Source: Aporhodopirellula rubra
Lineage (GTDB): Bacteria > Planctomycetota > Planctomycetia > Pirellulales > Pirellulaceae
DNA length: 64,000 bases
Assembly (NCBI RefSeq): GCF_014192335.1
Contig: NZ_JACHXU010000033.1
Coordinates: 18,987 to 82,986 of the forward strand
Direction: 5' to 3'
Positions 46,763 through 56,403 of the stretch are shown here, piece after piece. Position 1 is the first letter of the stretch, and every line of letters begins with the position of its first letter. Made by a program: the position numbers and the translations under genes. The notes under the pieces were generated by a model that was not told the origin of the DNA, ran no database searches, and worked only from the letters and a program-made list of their open reading frames with translations.

Positions 46763-47023
46763 TCAGCGTTTCTCTTGTTTCGGCCGATCCGGCACGATTT
46801 TTCGGATGATCGTCGCGGCCGAGAGTTTCTGTCGAATTGCGGCCGATGTCAGCAATTCGACGTAGGTCACACGCTTTAGATTGAGTTTTAGTGGGATTGT
46901 ACCGATTAACACGGTTGGAGGGGGGCCTCCGTCACGGAAGGAGTTTTTTGGTCGCCGGAACCGCGGCCATGAGACGTCGAGCGTAGCGACATCGGTCGCA
47001 CCATCCTGCCGTGTCCATTTCAT
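46763..47023 (-). CDS. Possible small protein upstream of the terminator (86 residues), doubtful
   Basis: A frame on the same minus-strand transcript region, 37 bases before the Cys-rich frame. The second half (LLTSAAIRQKLSAATIIRKIV) could form a basic helix. No family is recognised and the first half is Arg/Pro-rich. It overlaps the promoter region of the plus-strand gene at 47051. It may be a chance frame. Confidence 0.18.
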   Translation of the reverse strand: MKWTRQDGATDVATLDVSWPRFRRPKNSFRDGGPPPTVLIGTIPLKLNLKRVTYVELLTSAAIRQKLSAATIIRKIVPDRPKQEKR

Positions 47024-47050
47024 CGTTCTTGAAACGGAAGTGACGGAAAT

Positions 47051-48148
47051 ATGAGTCGGATTAACTGGTTGCGTTCATTCTTTGCCACCTCAACCACGTG
47101 GCACTCGACCCGTGCGGTCAAACTCAACTCGCTCGGCAATCGCTCTGCCCTGGCCACATTGAGCATCGCGTGCTTGTCATGCATGGTCTCAACAAGCATC
47201 GCGGACCAAGCCAACGCACAACGTCCCATCATCCCGGGAACGGGGCAGGAAATCATTGGCGTCTCCGACGATTTCGAAGACCCCAGTTGGCGTTACGTGC
47301 CGAACAATCCTAAGAGCACCGAAGACATCGACGAGAACCAACGCGGCCCGATGGGCAAGAGCACAAACGGGCGTTGGTACGAAGGCGTCAAGCGAGGGCA
47401 CCCGGATATCGTGCAACGCGTTGCCACACCGCCAGGTGGAATCCCCGGCAGCAAAGGCTCGCTGTTGATGCGAAGCAAATTCACGGGCATCCCTGGACGT
47501 GCGAGCGGTACGATGCACCAAGACGATTTCATCTGCAATGTTCAGTACCGTCTCAAGCGACGCATCGATGTGGCCGAAGTTCCCAGCGTCACGACACGCA
47601 TCTTCTTGCCACCGGTTGCCGAGTGGGAAAACCGATCGGGCCCGCACTTCGGTTTCCGTTTGGCTCTCGAGACCACCGCGATGATCGAACAAGAAGTCGG
47701 CTTCTTCAAACGCAAGGTCGAAGAGCTCGGTAACGAAATTTACTGGCCCGGTATGTTCATTGAATTTGAGAGCAAGGACCAAACTGGCCGCCCGGATGAC
47801 TACGCCTATCTGCGAATCCGCAGTAACAAGAATGGCGGCGATTTCCGTGGCCCTCAAATCACGACCACCGGATGGTGGACACTCGGTCTCAGCGTGACGC
47901 CTGATGGCATGGTCCACTACTATGCTTCACCCGGTGTCGACGAGTTGACCGCCGACGACTACATCACCAGCCAGTTCCCGTACAGCTATCGGGCCGAACG
48001 GTTGCGAACGTTCTTCTACAACGTCTGCAGTGCCGACGATGGTCAGCGATGGAGCACCTCGTTCGTAGTCGACGATCCGAAGGTTTACGTGGTGCGTCCG
48101 AAAGGTGGCCTGAAAACCGCCGGTCGCACCACTCGCACGAACCGCTGA
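47051..48148 (+). CDS. Secreted hypothetical protein
   Basis: No family is recognised. A signal peptide (LSIACLSCMVSTSIADQANAQ) is followed by about 310 residues that look like an all-beta protein: short strands such as HFGFRLALETTA, YAYLRIRSNKNGGDF and WWTLGLSVTPDGMVHYYASP. That pattern suggests a concanavalin-like or carbohydrate-binding fold, but no catalytic motif can be named. GGAA lies just before the ATG at 47051. A bidirectional hairpin follows it. Confidence 0.75.
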   Translation: MSRINWLRSFFATSTTWHSTRAVKLNSLGNRSALATLSIACLSCMVSTSIADQANAQRPIIPGTGQEIIGVSDDFEDPSWRYVPNNPKSTEDIDENQRGPMGKSTNGRWYEGVKRGHPDIVQRVATPPGGIPGSKGSLLMRSKFTGIPGRASGTMHQDDFICNVQYRLKRRIDVAEVPSVTTRIFLPPVAEWENRSGPHFGFRLALETTAMIEQEVGFFKRKVEELGNEIYWPGMFIEFESKDQTGRPDDYAYLRIRSNKNGGDFRGPQITTTGWWTLGLSVTPDGMVHYYASPGVDELTADDYITSQFPYSYRAERLRTFFYNVCSADDGQRWSTSFVVDDPKVYVVRPKGGLKTAGRTTRTNR

Positions 48149-48166
48149 TTTTCATGGGTTATAGAG

Positions 48167-48190
48167 CGAGGCCGGTGCTCACCGGCCTCG
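48167..48190. terminator. Bidirectional terminator-like hairpin
   Basis: CGAGGCCGGTG (48167-48177) and CACCGGCCTCG (48180-48190) form an 11-base near-perfect stem with almost no loop. It sits between convergent stop codons of the secreted protein (plus) and lysC (minus). No T-run follows on either strand, so it is a hairpin of terminator type rather than a classic one. Confidence 0.6.
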
Positions 48191-48224
48191 ACACGAAACC
48201 ACCACGCGACCGATTCGTTCGCTC

Positions 48225-50012
48225 TTAGCCGAGTGCTTCGGCGAACGCGGATTGCAGGCATTTTTTAGCATCGTCGCCGCGTTTGGAATCGATGACAACG
48301 TTGACCTGCAACTCGCTCGTTGCGATCATCTCAACGTTGATCTTTGCATTAGCGAGTTGTTCAAACAGCACGGTGCCGACCTGCGTGTGACTTCGCAGCC
48401 CGATGCCGCTGACGCTCAGTTTGGTGATTCCGGCGGCACCGCGGACGTCGCGCATCGAGTGGGTTTTGCATATCGATTGGGCAACCTTCACTCCCGCGTC
48501 GAGGTCGTCTTCGTCAATCGTAAAGCTGACGCTGGTGCTGCCGTCGACACCGTCATAGCCTTGAACAATCATGTCGACGAAGATTCCCGCTCGGCCGATC
48601 TCCTCGAACATGTCCGCCGCAACGCCGACGTGATCGGGAACCCCGTCGAGCGTGACGCGAGCTTGCTTCCCGACGATCGAAATGCCAGTCAGCGTGAGGG
48701 CTTCGAGGGCATCGTTTTGCAATCGTGTGACGACGTCTTCCACGTCCGCTTCGCGACTTTTGTCAGCTTGGATCGAGGCCCACGTCTTCGCATCGGACGG
48801 ACGCTCGTGCAGCCCAAAGGCTTTGTGCACGGCACGGAGTGCGTTGGCTGCTTGATCGCGTGGTACGAGTGCGGAGATTTTGATTTCGCTGGTCGTGATC
48901 ATGTGGATGTTGACCCCGGCGTCCGCCAGTGCCCGAAACATGCGAGCGGCAACGGATTTTTGACTCGCCATCCCGAGACCCACCACGCTGACTTTCGAAA
49001 CGTCCGCGTCGTGAGTCAGACCGGTCGCGCCGATCCGTTTCAGAATCGCTTCTAACGCCGAGAGTGTTAATTTCAGTTCATCTCCCGGCACGGTGAACGA
49101 AACGTCGGCTTTGCCTTCGGCACCCACGTTTTGCACGACCATGTCGACGGCAACTTTGCGTTCGGCGATCGCCGAGAAAATCATCTGGCTCATTCCGGGG
49201 ACGTCCGGAACACCGAGCACCGTGATCCGGGCTTCGTCTTTGGTCAACGCGGCGCCACTGACGGGTGAGCTTTCGGACTCCGCCTGGGCAACGATCATGG
49301 TGCCGTCACGATCTGAAAAACTACTTCGGACGTGAATCGGAACACCAAACTTCTTCGCGAACTCGATCGAACGCGAGTGCATCACGCCGGCACCGAGAGA
49401 AGCGAGTTCCAACATTTCGTCGTAACTGATCACGTCTACCCGTCGCGCCTCGGGCAACAACCGCGGGTCGGTGGTGTAAACGCCGTCGACGTCTGTATTG
49501 ATTTCACACGCGTCGGCACCCAGCACAGCCGCGAGCGCCACGGCCGTCGTGTCACTGCCGCCGCGGCCCAACGTGGTGATGTTCAGATCGTCGTCAATCC
49601 CTTGGAATCCCGCGGCGACGACAATGTTGCCTTCTTCCAGGAGTTTCTCGATCCGGCCGGTGTCGATCGACCGGATGCGGGCCTTGCTGAAACTATTATC
49701 GGTTTTCATTCCGAACTGGCCGCCGGTCAAACTGACGGCTTTGGATCCCAGATCGTCGATGGCCATCGCGACCAGTGCCACGCTCGTTTGTTCCCCGGTG
49801 CTTAACAACATGTCCATCTCGCGAGCCGGCGGCTTCTCGCTGACCGCGGACGCCAACCGTAGCAATTCGTCGGTCTGTTTCCCCATCGCACTAACGACCA
49901 TCACGACGCGATGTCCCTGTTTTTGGGCACGAATCGCCCGGCGAGCGGCGGCGCGAATTTTCTCGGGATCGGCAACCGACGTGCCGCCAAATTTCTGGAC
50001 AATCAATGACAT
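48225..50012 (-). CDS. lysC: Aspartate kinase with four ACT domains
   Basis: It phosphorylates aspartate in the first step of Lys, Thr, Met synthesis. The kinase domain (residues 1 to about 235) has VQKFGGTSV, LSTGEQTSVALV, ITTLGRGGSDTTAVALA and TDVDGVYTTDPR. Two ACT pairs follow: at about 265-330 and 345-410, then at about 445-520 and 525-595. Common monofunctional forms have one pair (about 400 residues); here the protein is 596. The extra pair probably gives more allosteric control. ATG 50012 starts the conserved MSLIVQKFGG; the frame opens at 50072. Confidence 0.93.
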   Translation of the reverse strand: MSLIVQKFGGTSVADPEKIRAAARRAIRAQKQGHRVVMVVSAMGKQTDELLRLASAVSEKPPAREMDMLLSTGEQTSVALVAMAIDDLGSKAVSLTGGQFGMKTDNSFSKARIRSIDTGRIEKLLEEGNIVVAAGFQGIDDDLNITTLGRGGSDTTAVALAAVLGADACEINTDVDGVYTTDPRLLPEARRVDVISYDEMLELASLGAGVMHSRSIEFAKKFGVPIHVRSSFSDRDGTMIVAQAESESSPVSGAALTKDEARITVLGVPDVPGMSQMIFSAIAERKVAVDMVVQNVGAEGKADVSFTVPGDELKLTLSALEAILKRIGATGLTHDADVSKVSVVGLGMASQKSVAARMFRALADAGVNIHMITTSEIKISALVPRDQAANALRAVHKAFGLHERPSDAKTWASIQADKSREADVEDVVTRLQNDALEALTLTGISIVGKQARVTLDGVPDHVGVAADMFEEIGRAGIFVDMIVQGYDGVDGSTSVSFTIDEDDLDAGVKVAQSICKTHSMRDVRGAAGITKLSVSGIGLRSHTQVGTVLFEQLANAKINVEMIATSELQVNVVIDSKRGDDAKKCLQSAFAEALG

Positions 50013-50138
50013 GGTCAAACGAGTTCTACGTCTCGGATTCGAGGCTTGAGAGGAAATTGCGTGGGCAACCACGAAACCGCGAGCTTACCAGGGAGACAAT
50101 TTTCCTAAAAGCGGATCAGTTTTGGCGCCCCCGCGTCC

Positions 50139-50155
50139 ACTGGCCTCGGGCCAGT
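50139..50155. repeat. Hairpin ACTGGCC-tcg-GGCCAGT in the divergent region
   Basis: A perfect 7-base stem with a 3-base loop, about 80 bases before the start of the 50237 gene and 125 bases from lysC. It may be a leader-RNA hairpin or an operator. Confidence 0.45.
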
Positions 50156-50236
50156 TAAAATGCCCCCCGGCTCCGAGCCCGCAATCGGCGGTTGCCCGGG
50201 ACAGGCCGAGTTCCTCGACGCGGATTTATAAATCTC

Positions 50237-51529
50237 ATGAAACGATTGATCGTCCTAATGATCGCAATTTTCGTTGCCCTGATTGCTGTGGTCGCGGTCC
50301 CGATCGGAATCCGTCAAATGCGGATAGCCGCGGCCGTCAACAAAATTGCGACCACCGGGGCACCCACCACGATCGCTGACCTCCAGGCCAACCACGTCTG
50401 GGACAGTCGCAACGCCGCGTGGCATCTCGACGCCGTCGACCCCGACACGCAAAAGCTGTTTGCCGAAGTTAGCCCCACCTTCTATGACGACGAATCCTTT
50501 GACTGGCGTGACGGCATTCCCGAAGCCACCCGTGGGCAATTGGAAACCGCGTTCGCCACCTACCCGCAGGTTTTCGCGGCCGTCCATTCAGCGATTCAGT
50601 GCGACTACTATTCCAATTTTGATAAACCTGCCTCCTCGATCACGGCTTTCCAACAACAACTGCTCGATCGGGTCGGAATCATCCGTTCGGTTCATCGTGT
50701 CCTTGATGCACGTTACCGGTTCCTCGCCGCAACGGAGCAGTTCGACAAGGCCGCTCGCGTGGCCGACGATGCACTCACGCTCGTCCGATTGCAAGAGCAA
50801 GATCCAACGATCATCCAATACATGACCGCCGCGGCCTGCCGAAACTCGATTCTGGATTTTCTCGCTGAATTGGTCGCCTCGGACTCACTCAGCGAAAATG
50901 TGCTCGGGATTATTGATGCGGAACTGCGTCGCCACGTCGCAATGGACAGTTTTGTTCACGCTCTGAAAACCGAACGCGCTCTGGGAATCGAACTGAGCAG
51001 CAATACGCCGTTGGGATTAGCCATTTCCGGTCAAATGCTTCAGCCATACCTCGACTACATGCGAGACCAAATCGCCATGGGAGCCATTTCGCGATTCGAG
51101 GAAGCTGCTCCGATGATCACTGCTACGGCTGCCGAAGTCGCCGTCGTCGCGCCGGCCATGGATGCGGGGCGGGCACTGATGAATCGCCAACGTGCCAAGA
51201 TCCGGTGCCTGCGTCTGGTCATCGCATTGCACAAGCAATCACTGGTAAACGAAACATCTCTGTCCCCCATGTCGGACGCCGGTCCACATGAGATTGCCGA
51301 ACTGATCGCCGAGTTTGAAAAAACTTCCGAGTGGGGGCTTTCTCGAGATGACGTCATCGATCCGTTTTCTGGCCAACCTCTCATCGTTCAGCGCCTCAAT
51401 GGTTACTGGCAGGTTTACAGCGTTGGCGAAAACCAGAGAGACGACGAAGGTGACTTTAAGGACGATTTGGATGTGGGGTTTCCGACGCTCGATCCAGACA
51501 ACAGTGTCAGCGTTCCAGACGATCCCTGA
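50237..51529 (+). CDS. Membrane-anchored hypothetical protein
   Basis: No known catalytic family. The N-terminus has one hydrophobic anchor (LIVLMIAIFVALIAVVAVPIGI). The rest is mainly helical: Ala/Asp/Arg-rich segments such as LDARYRFLAATEQFDKAARVADDALTLV that look like TPR-like packing. The C-terminus has IDPFSGQPLIVQRLNGYWQVYSVGENQRDDEG, a pattern seen at the end of many planctomycete membrane proteins, though its job is not known. The start is ATG 50237. Its 3' end overlaps the convergent coaE by 23 bases. Confidence 0.72.
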   Translation: MKRLIVLMIAIFVALIAVVAVPIGIRQMRIAAAVNKIATTGAPTTIADLQANHVWDSRNAAWHLDAVDPDTQKLFAEVSPTFYDDESFDWRDGIPEATRGQLETAFATYPQVFAAVHSAIQCDYYSNFDKPASSITAFQQQLLDRVGIIRSVHRVLDARYRFLAATEQFDKAARVADDALTLVRLQEQDPTIIQYMTAAACRNSILDFLAELVASDSLSENVLGIIDAELRRHVAMDSFVHALKTERALGIELSSNTPLGLAISGQMLQPYLDYMRDQIAMGAISRFEEAAPMITATAAEVAVVAPAMDAGRALMNRQRAKIRCLRLVIALHKQSLVNETSLSPMSDAGPHEIAELIAEFEKTSEWGLSRDDVIDPFSGQPLIVQRLNGYWQVYSVGENQRDDEGDFKDDLDVGFPTLDPDNSVSVPDDP

Positions 51530-52115
51530 CTTTTGATCGCAAATCTTCGACGCTGCCGTCGTTCTCTATCACCCAATCGCTACGGCGCTGTTTCTCATCC
51601 CAAGACAGTTGACGTTTTTCTCGACGTTTCAATTCTGCGAGATCCCAACCGCGGGCATCCAACAAACGTTGGTGCCGATCGGGGGAAACGTGCAGGCACC
51701 ATACTTCGTCGCATTCATCCTGCCATCCACTTTCGAGCAACAGCGGCACGTCGAGAATCACGTACGCAGCCTGATCGGCGACCGCTTTTGCCAGGGCTTC
51801 GCGAATCACTTCACGCGTTCGCGGGTGCACGACCGACTCGAGTTTCTTCAGCCGTGTTTGTGAAGCTTCACTCTCACCAAACACTAAATCAGCGATCCGT
51901 TCTCGCGACAACGTTCCACCGGAATTGAGGATTTGATCGCCAAACTCCGCGACCAGTTGATCGATGACTTCCGGTTCGAGGAGTTGCTCCTTGGCGATCG
52001 TGTCCGCATTCAGCCAAACGCCTCCGAACGATTGCAGGAATTGAGCGACAGTTGATTTACCGCTGCATGGCGGCCCAATAATTCCGATCACCCGTGTGTG
52101 TCCATGCGCCGTCAT
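51507..52115 (-). CDS. coaE: Dephospho-CoA kinase
   Basis: CoaE performs the last step of coenzyme A synthesis, phosphorylating the 3'-OH of dephospho-CoA. The P-loop GPPCSGKST is at the N-terminus, then WLNADTIAKE, LKKLESVVHPRTRE and VILDVPLLLESGWQ, all family motifs. The 202-residue length is normal. ATG 52115 overlaps the hrpA stop codon by 4 bases (ATGA), so translation is probably coupled. It ends with a 23-base overlap of the convergent hypothetical gene. Confidence 0.94.
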   Translation of the reverse strand: MTAHGHTRVIGIIGPPCSGKSTVAQFLQSFGGVWLNADTIAKEQLLEPEVIDQLVAEFGDQILNSGGTLSRERIADLVFGESEASQTRLKKLESVVHPRTREVIREALAKAVADQAAYVILDVPLLLESGWQDECDEVWCLHVSPDRHQRLLDARGWDLAELKRREKRQLSWDEKQRRSDWVIENDGSVEDLRSKVRDRLER

Positions 52116-55100
52116 GACAACAGTTTCTCACAACGTTTGGGTGACACCTTCACCGCCGTTCCCAGCGGTTGTGCAAACTGACTGACGCGTAGCTCCTCGA
52201 TCAACCATCGGAATTCCGAGTCCGCGTTCGTGCGTGGGTCTTGTTCGTCTGCGTGTTTGGACGACAACCAACGGTTCCACAACGAGTTGATCATTTCACG
52301 GGATTCCGCGTCACGTTTTTCTGCGCCGGATCTCGCCTTGTCGAGGCGATACGCAATCGCGTTGAGATACCGAGGCACGTGTTGCAGGTGCTGCCATGGT
52401 GTCCAGGAGATAAACCCGTCGGCAAACATCCATTGCAGTTGCGTTTCGACATCGTCGAGCACCTCGCGTAGTTTGCCCGATGACGTTTCTTCGCGGGCGA
52501 CTCGAGATGCGTGATAAGCATCGGTCAGTTTGGTGAGCCACGTCGCGACGTCTTGCGTTGCTTCGCCAATCCTTCCCGGCGCCTCTGCCAATCGTTCTGC
52601 AAACTCGTCTGCGGTGCGAACGATCGGACGTTTCTCGACGACCGCCAAACGCGCGAGCAAGTCTGCAAGGGATGATTCGATCACCGACGCGGACAAAATC
52701 GGGCCTAACTTAATCTTCGCTTCCGCGATCGCCGGGAGGTGACGCACCTGAGCTCGCAAGTCCTTGCGGCACGCGATTGCGAACATTCGGGTTAGCCCCA
52801 GTCGGCTGCTGGCTTCGGCCGCCGCCGCGTCGGCAAACAGCCTCGTCGATACGAATTCGCCATGGTCAACCAAACCGGGGAACTGAGCCACCTGCACGCC
52901 ACCTCGCTTGCGGACGACTTCACGGGGGAAACGTTCGATGTCCCATGTCGTCATCTTCTCTCGCATCCAATCTTCCGTCGTGCCCGATTCTTGCATCGAC
53001 GTTTCGCTGGACTCGACCGACGAACCGAGCTGTTGTTTGATCGCGTCGACGCTGCGATCAGTGGCGAGCACCTTGCCCTCGTCATCAACGACGCGAACGA
53101 GAAATCGCAAATGCGGTTCGAGCTTTTCTTCTTGGAAATCGTCAGGTCCGATGCGTGTTTCCGCGTGTCGGGTCAACGCTTCGCAAAGCGTCGGTATGAA
53201 CGCCGACTGTCCGCGTTGCTGCACAATTTCGTCGGTCACCTTTTTTGCGACGTCTGCCGCCGGAATCAACAGTCGTCTCAAACGTTTCGGCAGCGATTTA
53301 ATCATCGCCGTGACTTTCGTTTCGAGCTGCCCGGGCACCAACCAGTCCAACGCCTCGTCACTGACTTGTGGTAAGGCAGCCGGGTGGATCGTCAGGTGGA
53401 TGCCATCTTCGTCGGTTCCCGGTCGGAAATGATATTCCAGCGGCAAACGTGTCGCGCCGGAGGCGAGTTCGTTGGGAAAGTCGTCCTGTTCGATCCGCGT
53501 CGCGGACGTTTCCAGCAGGTCCTCGGGGCGGAGGTACGGCGTCTCGGTGATTTCCTCCGTCGCATCGTCGGAGGCATCTGCCGCAATTTCGAGCGGAGGT
53601 GGATCCGCGAGCCATGCCGCCAAGTCGACATCGTTCTTGAGACGTTGATGCCATTGAGGCGGCGGGCATTGTCGATCAAATTTCTCGAGTCGAGCGCGAT
53701 CGCAAACCCAGTCCGGCAATCTCGATTGGTAGAACGCCTGCAACACGTAGTCGTCCACGACGAGATCTCGCCGACGTGTTTTCGCAGCCAACTTTTCAAT
53801 TGACTCGAGCAACCCACGGTTGTGTCGAACTGATTTCGCCGTGGTCGGTAACTCGCCGCCGACCAATCCGTTTCGGATCAATAGGTTCCGAGCTTCAATC
53901 GGATCGATCGGAGACAATGGCACGCGGCGACGCAGCACAACGGGCAATCCGAAAAACGACTTTCGCTGGTAACAGAACGCACCGCTCGCTTTGCGGCTCC
54001 AGTGCGGGTCGCTAAACGATGACTTCAGCATGTGATCGCCGACGGCTTCAATCCAGGCCGGTTGGATTTTCGCGACCGTGCGTGCGTACTGCTTGGCCGT
54101 CTCGACCAATTCAGCCGCGACAATCCATTTTGGTTTCGATTCGAACACACCGCTGCCAGGCCACAGGAATAACTTCAGCCCACCGGCGCCCGTGTACTCG
54201 TTCTTCTCGCCTGCCAACGCCACGCCCGACAACAGGCCGGTCAACAAGGCTTGGTGAATCAACGCGTATCGGTCGGAGTCAACGATCGGCGCAACATCGT
54301 CGGCTTTCTCGGGCTCCGCATTGCAATATCGAATCGGCCCGATCGTTAATCTTGCTCGACTCCGACGTGGCTTTCGATTCTCGTGCGGACGCTTTTTGCC
54401 TTTTTCGCCGTTTGACTTTTGATCCGGATCCGAAAGCGTGCTCGCACCGAGTGTCGTCGATGCCATCTCCTTGAGTTGCCGATAGACGTCAGACCATTCA
54501 CGCATGCGGTTGGGCGACAAGAAATTTTGCCGCAGGACACGTGTCATCTTCCCGCGTCCATATTTCGAACTCATCTCCTCATAGAAACGCCAAATGCGTA
54601 ACAGGTTGAGGAAGTCGCTCTCCGGATCGGCAAATTTCGAATGAGCCTCGTCGGCCGCTTTGCGTTTATCCGGCGGACGATCGCGGGGGTCCGGAATCTC
54701 CATGGCTGCCGCGATGGGGAGCACTTCGGGGAGAACACCGTGTTGTTCGGCGCCGATCAGGATACGACCAACACGCGGGTCCACGGGCATCCGTCCGAGT
54801 TGCCATCCTATCTCGGTCAGTTCGCCGTCGTCATCGACCGCGCCGAGCTCAGCGAGTGTTCGAAAACCTTCTCGAATCGCATCGATACGTGGCGGATCAA
54901 TGAGCGGAAAGTCTTCGAGCCGGCCTAAACGGAGGACTTTGCTCTGCAAAACGACGCTCGCCAAATTCGTGCGGCGAATTTCGGGAGTCGTGAACGCGTC
55001 CCGACTTTCGAAATCGTCAACGTCGTACAACCGCACCGCGATACCCGGTCCGACACGGCCGCACCGGCCACTGCGTTGGTTCGCGCTGGCGCGGCTGACC

Positions 55101-56359
55101 GGTTCGACAGGTAGCCGCTGTACTTTACTGCGAACACTGTACCGACTGATCCGTGCGGTTCCGGAATCGATTACGTACCGAATCCCAGGAACCGTCAATG
55201 ACGATTCGGCAACGTTGGTCGCGAAAATGATCCGTTGCTTGCCGCCGGTCGGATGAAAAATCGCTTGTTGGGCCGATTGAGGCAGTCGCGCGTAGAGCGG
55301 CAACAGTTCGACGCGGTTTTCCAAACCCAACCGTTTGAAATGACCGCCGACGTGATGCGAGACTTCGCGAATGTCACGTTCCGTTGGTAAAAATACGAGC
55401 GTGTCGCCCGTTCCATCTCGGCGTAGCGAATCGATGGCGGCGGTGACGTGAGCGGCCAAATCGTAACCACGCGTTGCACTCGAGTCGACGTCGTCCCATG
55501 GCAGGTAACGAAGCTCCACCGGATACCCGCGTCCTTCGACCTGCAAAATAGGGGCAGGGACAATTTCACCGGTTTCCGAATCGGTGGTGCCAAAATGTTC
55601 CGCAAACCGGTCAGCGTCAATCGTGGCCGAGGTAATGATGATCCGCAATTCGGGACGACGATCCATGATGCGTCGCAGCAGGCCCAGCAAAAAATCGATG
55701 TTGAGCGACCGTTCGTGCGCCTCGTCGATGATGATCACGTCGTAGGCGAGCAGGTCGGGGTCGGAACCGGTTTCGGCGAGCAAGATCCCGTCGGTCATTA
55801 ATTTGATCAGAGTCCGATCGCTCGTTTTATCACCGAACCGAACCTGGTACCCGATCTCGTTTCCGAGAATCGTCTCGGTTTCCTCCGCGAGTCGTGCCGC
55901 AATGCTTCGGGCGGCGAGGCGACGTGGCTGCGTGTGACCGACCATCCCGTCGCGTCCGAATCCGGCCTCGACACACATCTTGGGCAACTGAGTGCTCTTC
56001 CCGCTGCCCGTCTCGCCACAAACGACGATGACGCGATGCTCGCGAAGCATCGCGACGATGTGATCGCGATGTTCGGAAATCGGTAACTCGGACGGAAACT
56101 CGATTTTGACTTTGGCCGATTGTCGAGCCTCGGCACGCGCCGCTGCCGCCGCGACACGAGCGGCAAACTGTTCCTCCGCTTGGCCGTCAGATGATTTGCG
56201 GTCGCGTTTGAGTCGAGATCGCTGCCTTTGCAATCGAGCACGATCGGCGCGCGTCAGCTTCACATCTTTGAGGTCGAGGCTATCGTCCGATGACGACGTC
56301 GGGGCCTGAGCACTCGGTGGCGGTGAACTAAGACCGGGGCTCGCAGGTTTCTGGTTCAA
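52112..56359 (-). CDS. hrpA: ATP-dependent RNA helicase HrpA (DEAH-box)
   Basis: A large RNA helicase of the DEAH group; E. coli HrpA acts on stalled ribosomes and on mRNA processing. Motifs in order: GETGSGKSTQLPK, PRRLAARSIA, IIIDEAHERSLN, ITSATIDAD, VFLPTERDIREV, FATNVAESSLTVPGIRYVIDSG and QRSGRCGRVGPG, followed by HA2 and OB-fold regions and the long HrpA C-terminal domain. 1415 residues, slightly longer than in E. coli. The extra N-terminal stretch is Ser/Ala/Lys-rich, and a basic insert follows residue about 640. The frame starts at TTG 56359. It overlaps coaE downstream by 4 bases. Confidence 0.94.
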   Translation of the reverse strand: MNQKPASPGLSSPPPSAQAPTSSSDDSLDLKDVKLTRADRARLQRQRSRLKRDRKSSDGQAEEQFAARVAAAAARAEARQSAKVKIEFPSELPISEHRDHIVAMLREHRVIVVCGETGSGKSTQLPKMCVEAGFGRDGMVGHTQPRRLAARSIAARLAEETETILGNEIGYQVRFGDKTSDRTLIKLMTDGILLAETGSDPDLLAYDVIIIDEAHERSLNIDFLLGLLRRIMDRRPELRIIITSATIDADRFAEHFGTTDSETGEIVPAPILQVEGRGYPVELRYLPWDDVDSSATRGYDLAAHVTAAIDSLRRDGTGDTLVFLPTERDIREVSHHVGGHFKRLGLENRVELLPLYARLPQSAQQAIFHPTGGKQRIIFATNVAESSLTVPGIRYVIDSGTARISRYSVRSKVQRLPVEPVSRASANQRSGRCGRVGPGIAVRLYDVDDFESRDAFTTPEIRRTNLASVVLQSKVLRLGRLEDFPLIDPPRIDAIREGFRTLAELGAVDDDGELTEIGWQLGRMPVDPRVGRILIGAEQHGVLPEVLPIAAAMEIPDPRDRPPDKRKAADEAHSKFADPESDFLNLLRIWRFYEEMSSKYGRGKMTRVLRQNFLSPNRMREWSDVYRQLKEMASTTLGASTLSDPDQKSNGEKGKKRPHENRKPRRSRARLTIGPIRYCNAEPEKADDVAPIVDSDRYALIHQALLTGLLSGVALAGEKNEYTGAGGLKLFLWPGSGVFESKPKWIVAAELVETAKQYARTVAKIQPAWIEAVGDHMLKSSFSDPHWSRKASGAFCYQRKSFFGLPVVLRRRVPLSPIDPIEARNLLIRNGLVGGELPTTAKSVRHNRGLLESIEKLAAKTRRRDLVVDDYVLQAFYQSRLPDWVCDRARLEKFDRQCPPPQWHQRLKNDVDLAAWLADPPPLEIAADASDDATEEITETPYLRPEDLLETSATRIEQDDFPNELASGATRLPLEYHFRPGTDEDGIHLTIHPAALPQVSDEALDWLVPGQLETKVTAMIKSLPKRLRRLLIPAADVAKKVTDEIVQQRGQSAFIPTLCEALTRHAETRIGPDDFQEEKLEPHLRFLVRVVDDEGKVLATDRSVDAIKQQLGSSVESSETSMQESGTTEDWMREKMTTWDIERFPREVVRKRGGVQVAQFPGLVDHGEFVSTRLFADAAAAEASSRLGLTRMFAIACRKDLRAQVRHLPAIAEAKIKLGPILSASVIESSLADLLARLAVVEKRPIVRTADEFAERLAEAPGRIGEATQDVATWLTKLTDAYHASRVAREETSSGKLREVLDDVETQLQWMFADGFISWTPWQHLQHVPRYLNAIAYRLDKARSGAEKRDAESREMINSLWNRWLSSKHADEQDPRTNADSEFRWLIEELRVSQFAQPLGTAVKVSPKRCEKLLS

Positions 56360-56403
56360 AACGTTTTGGTCAGCGTTGGGAAAAAAATGATTCGTTTGGC
56401 CGG

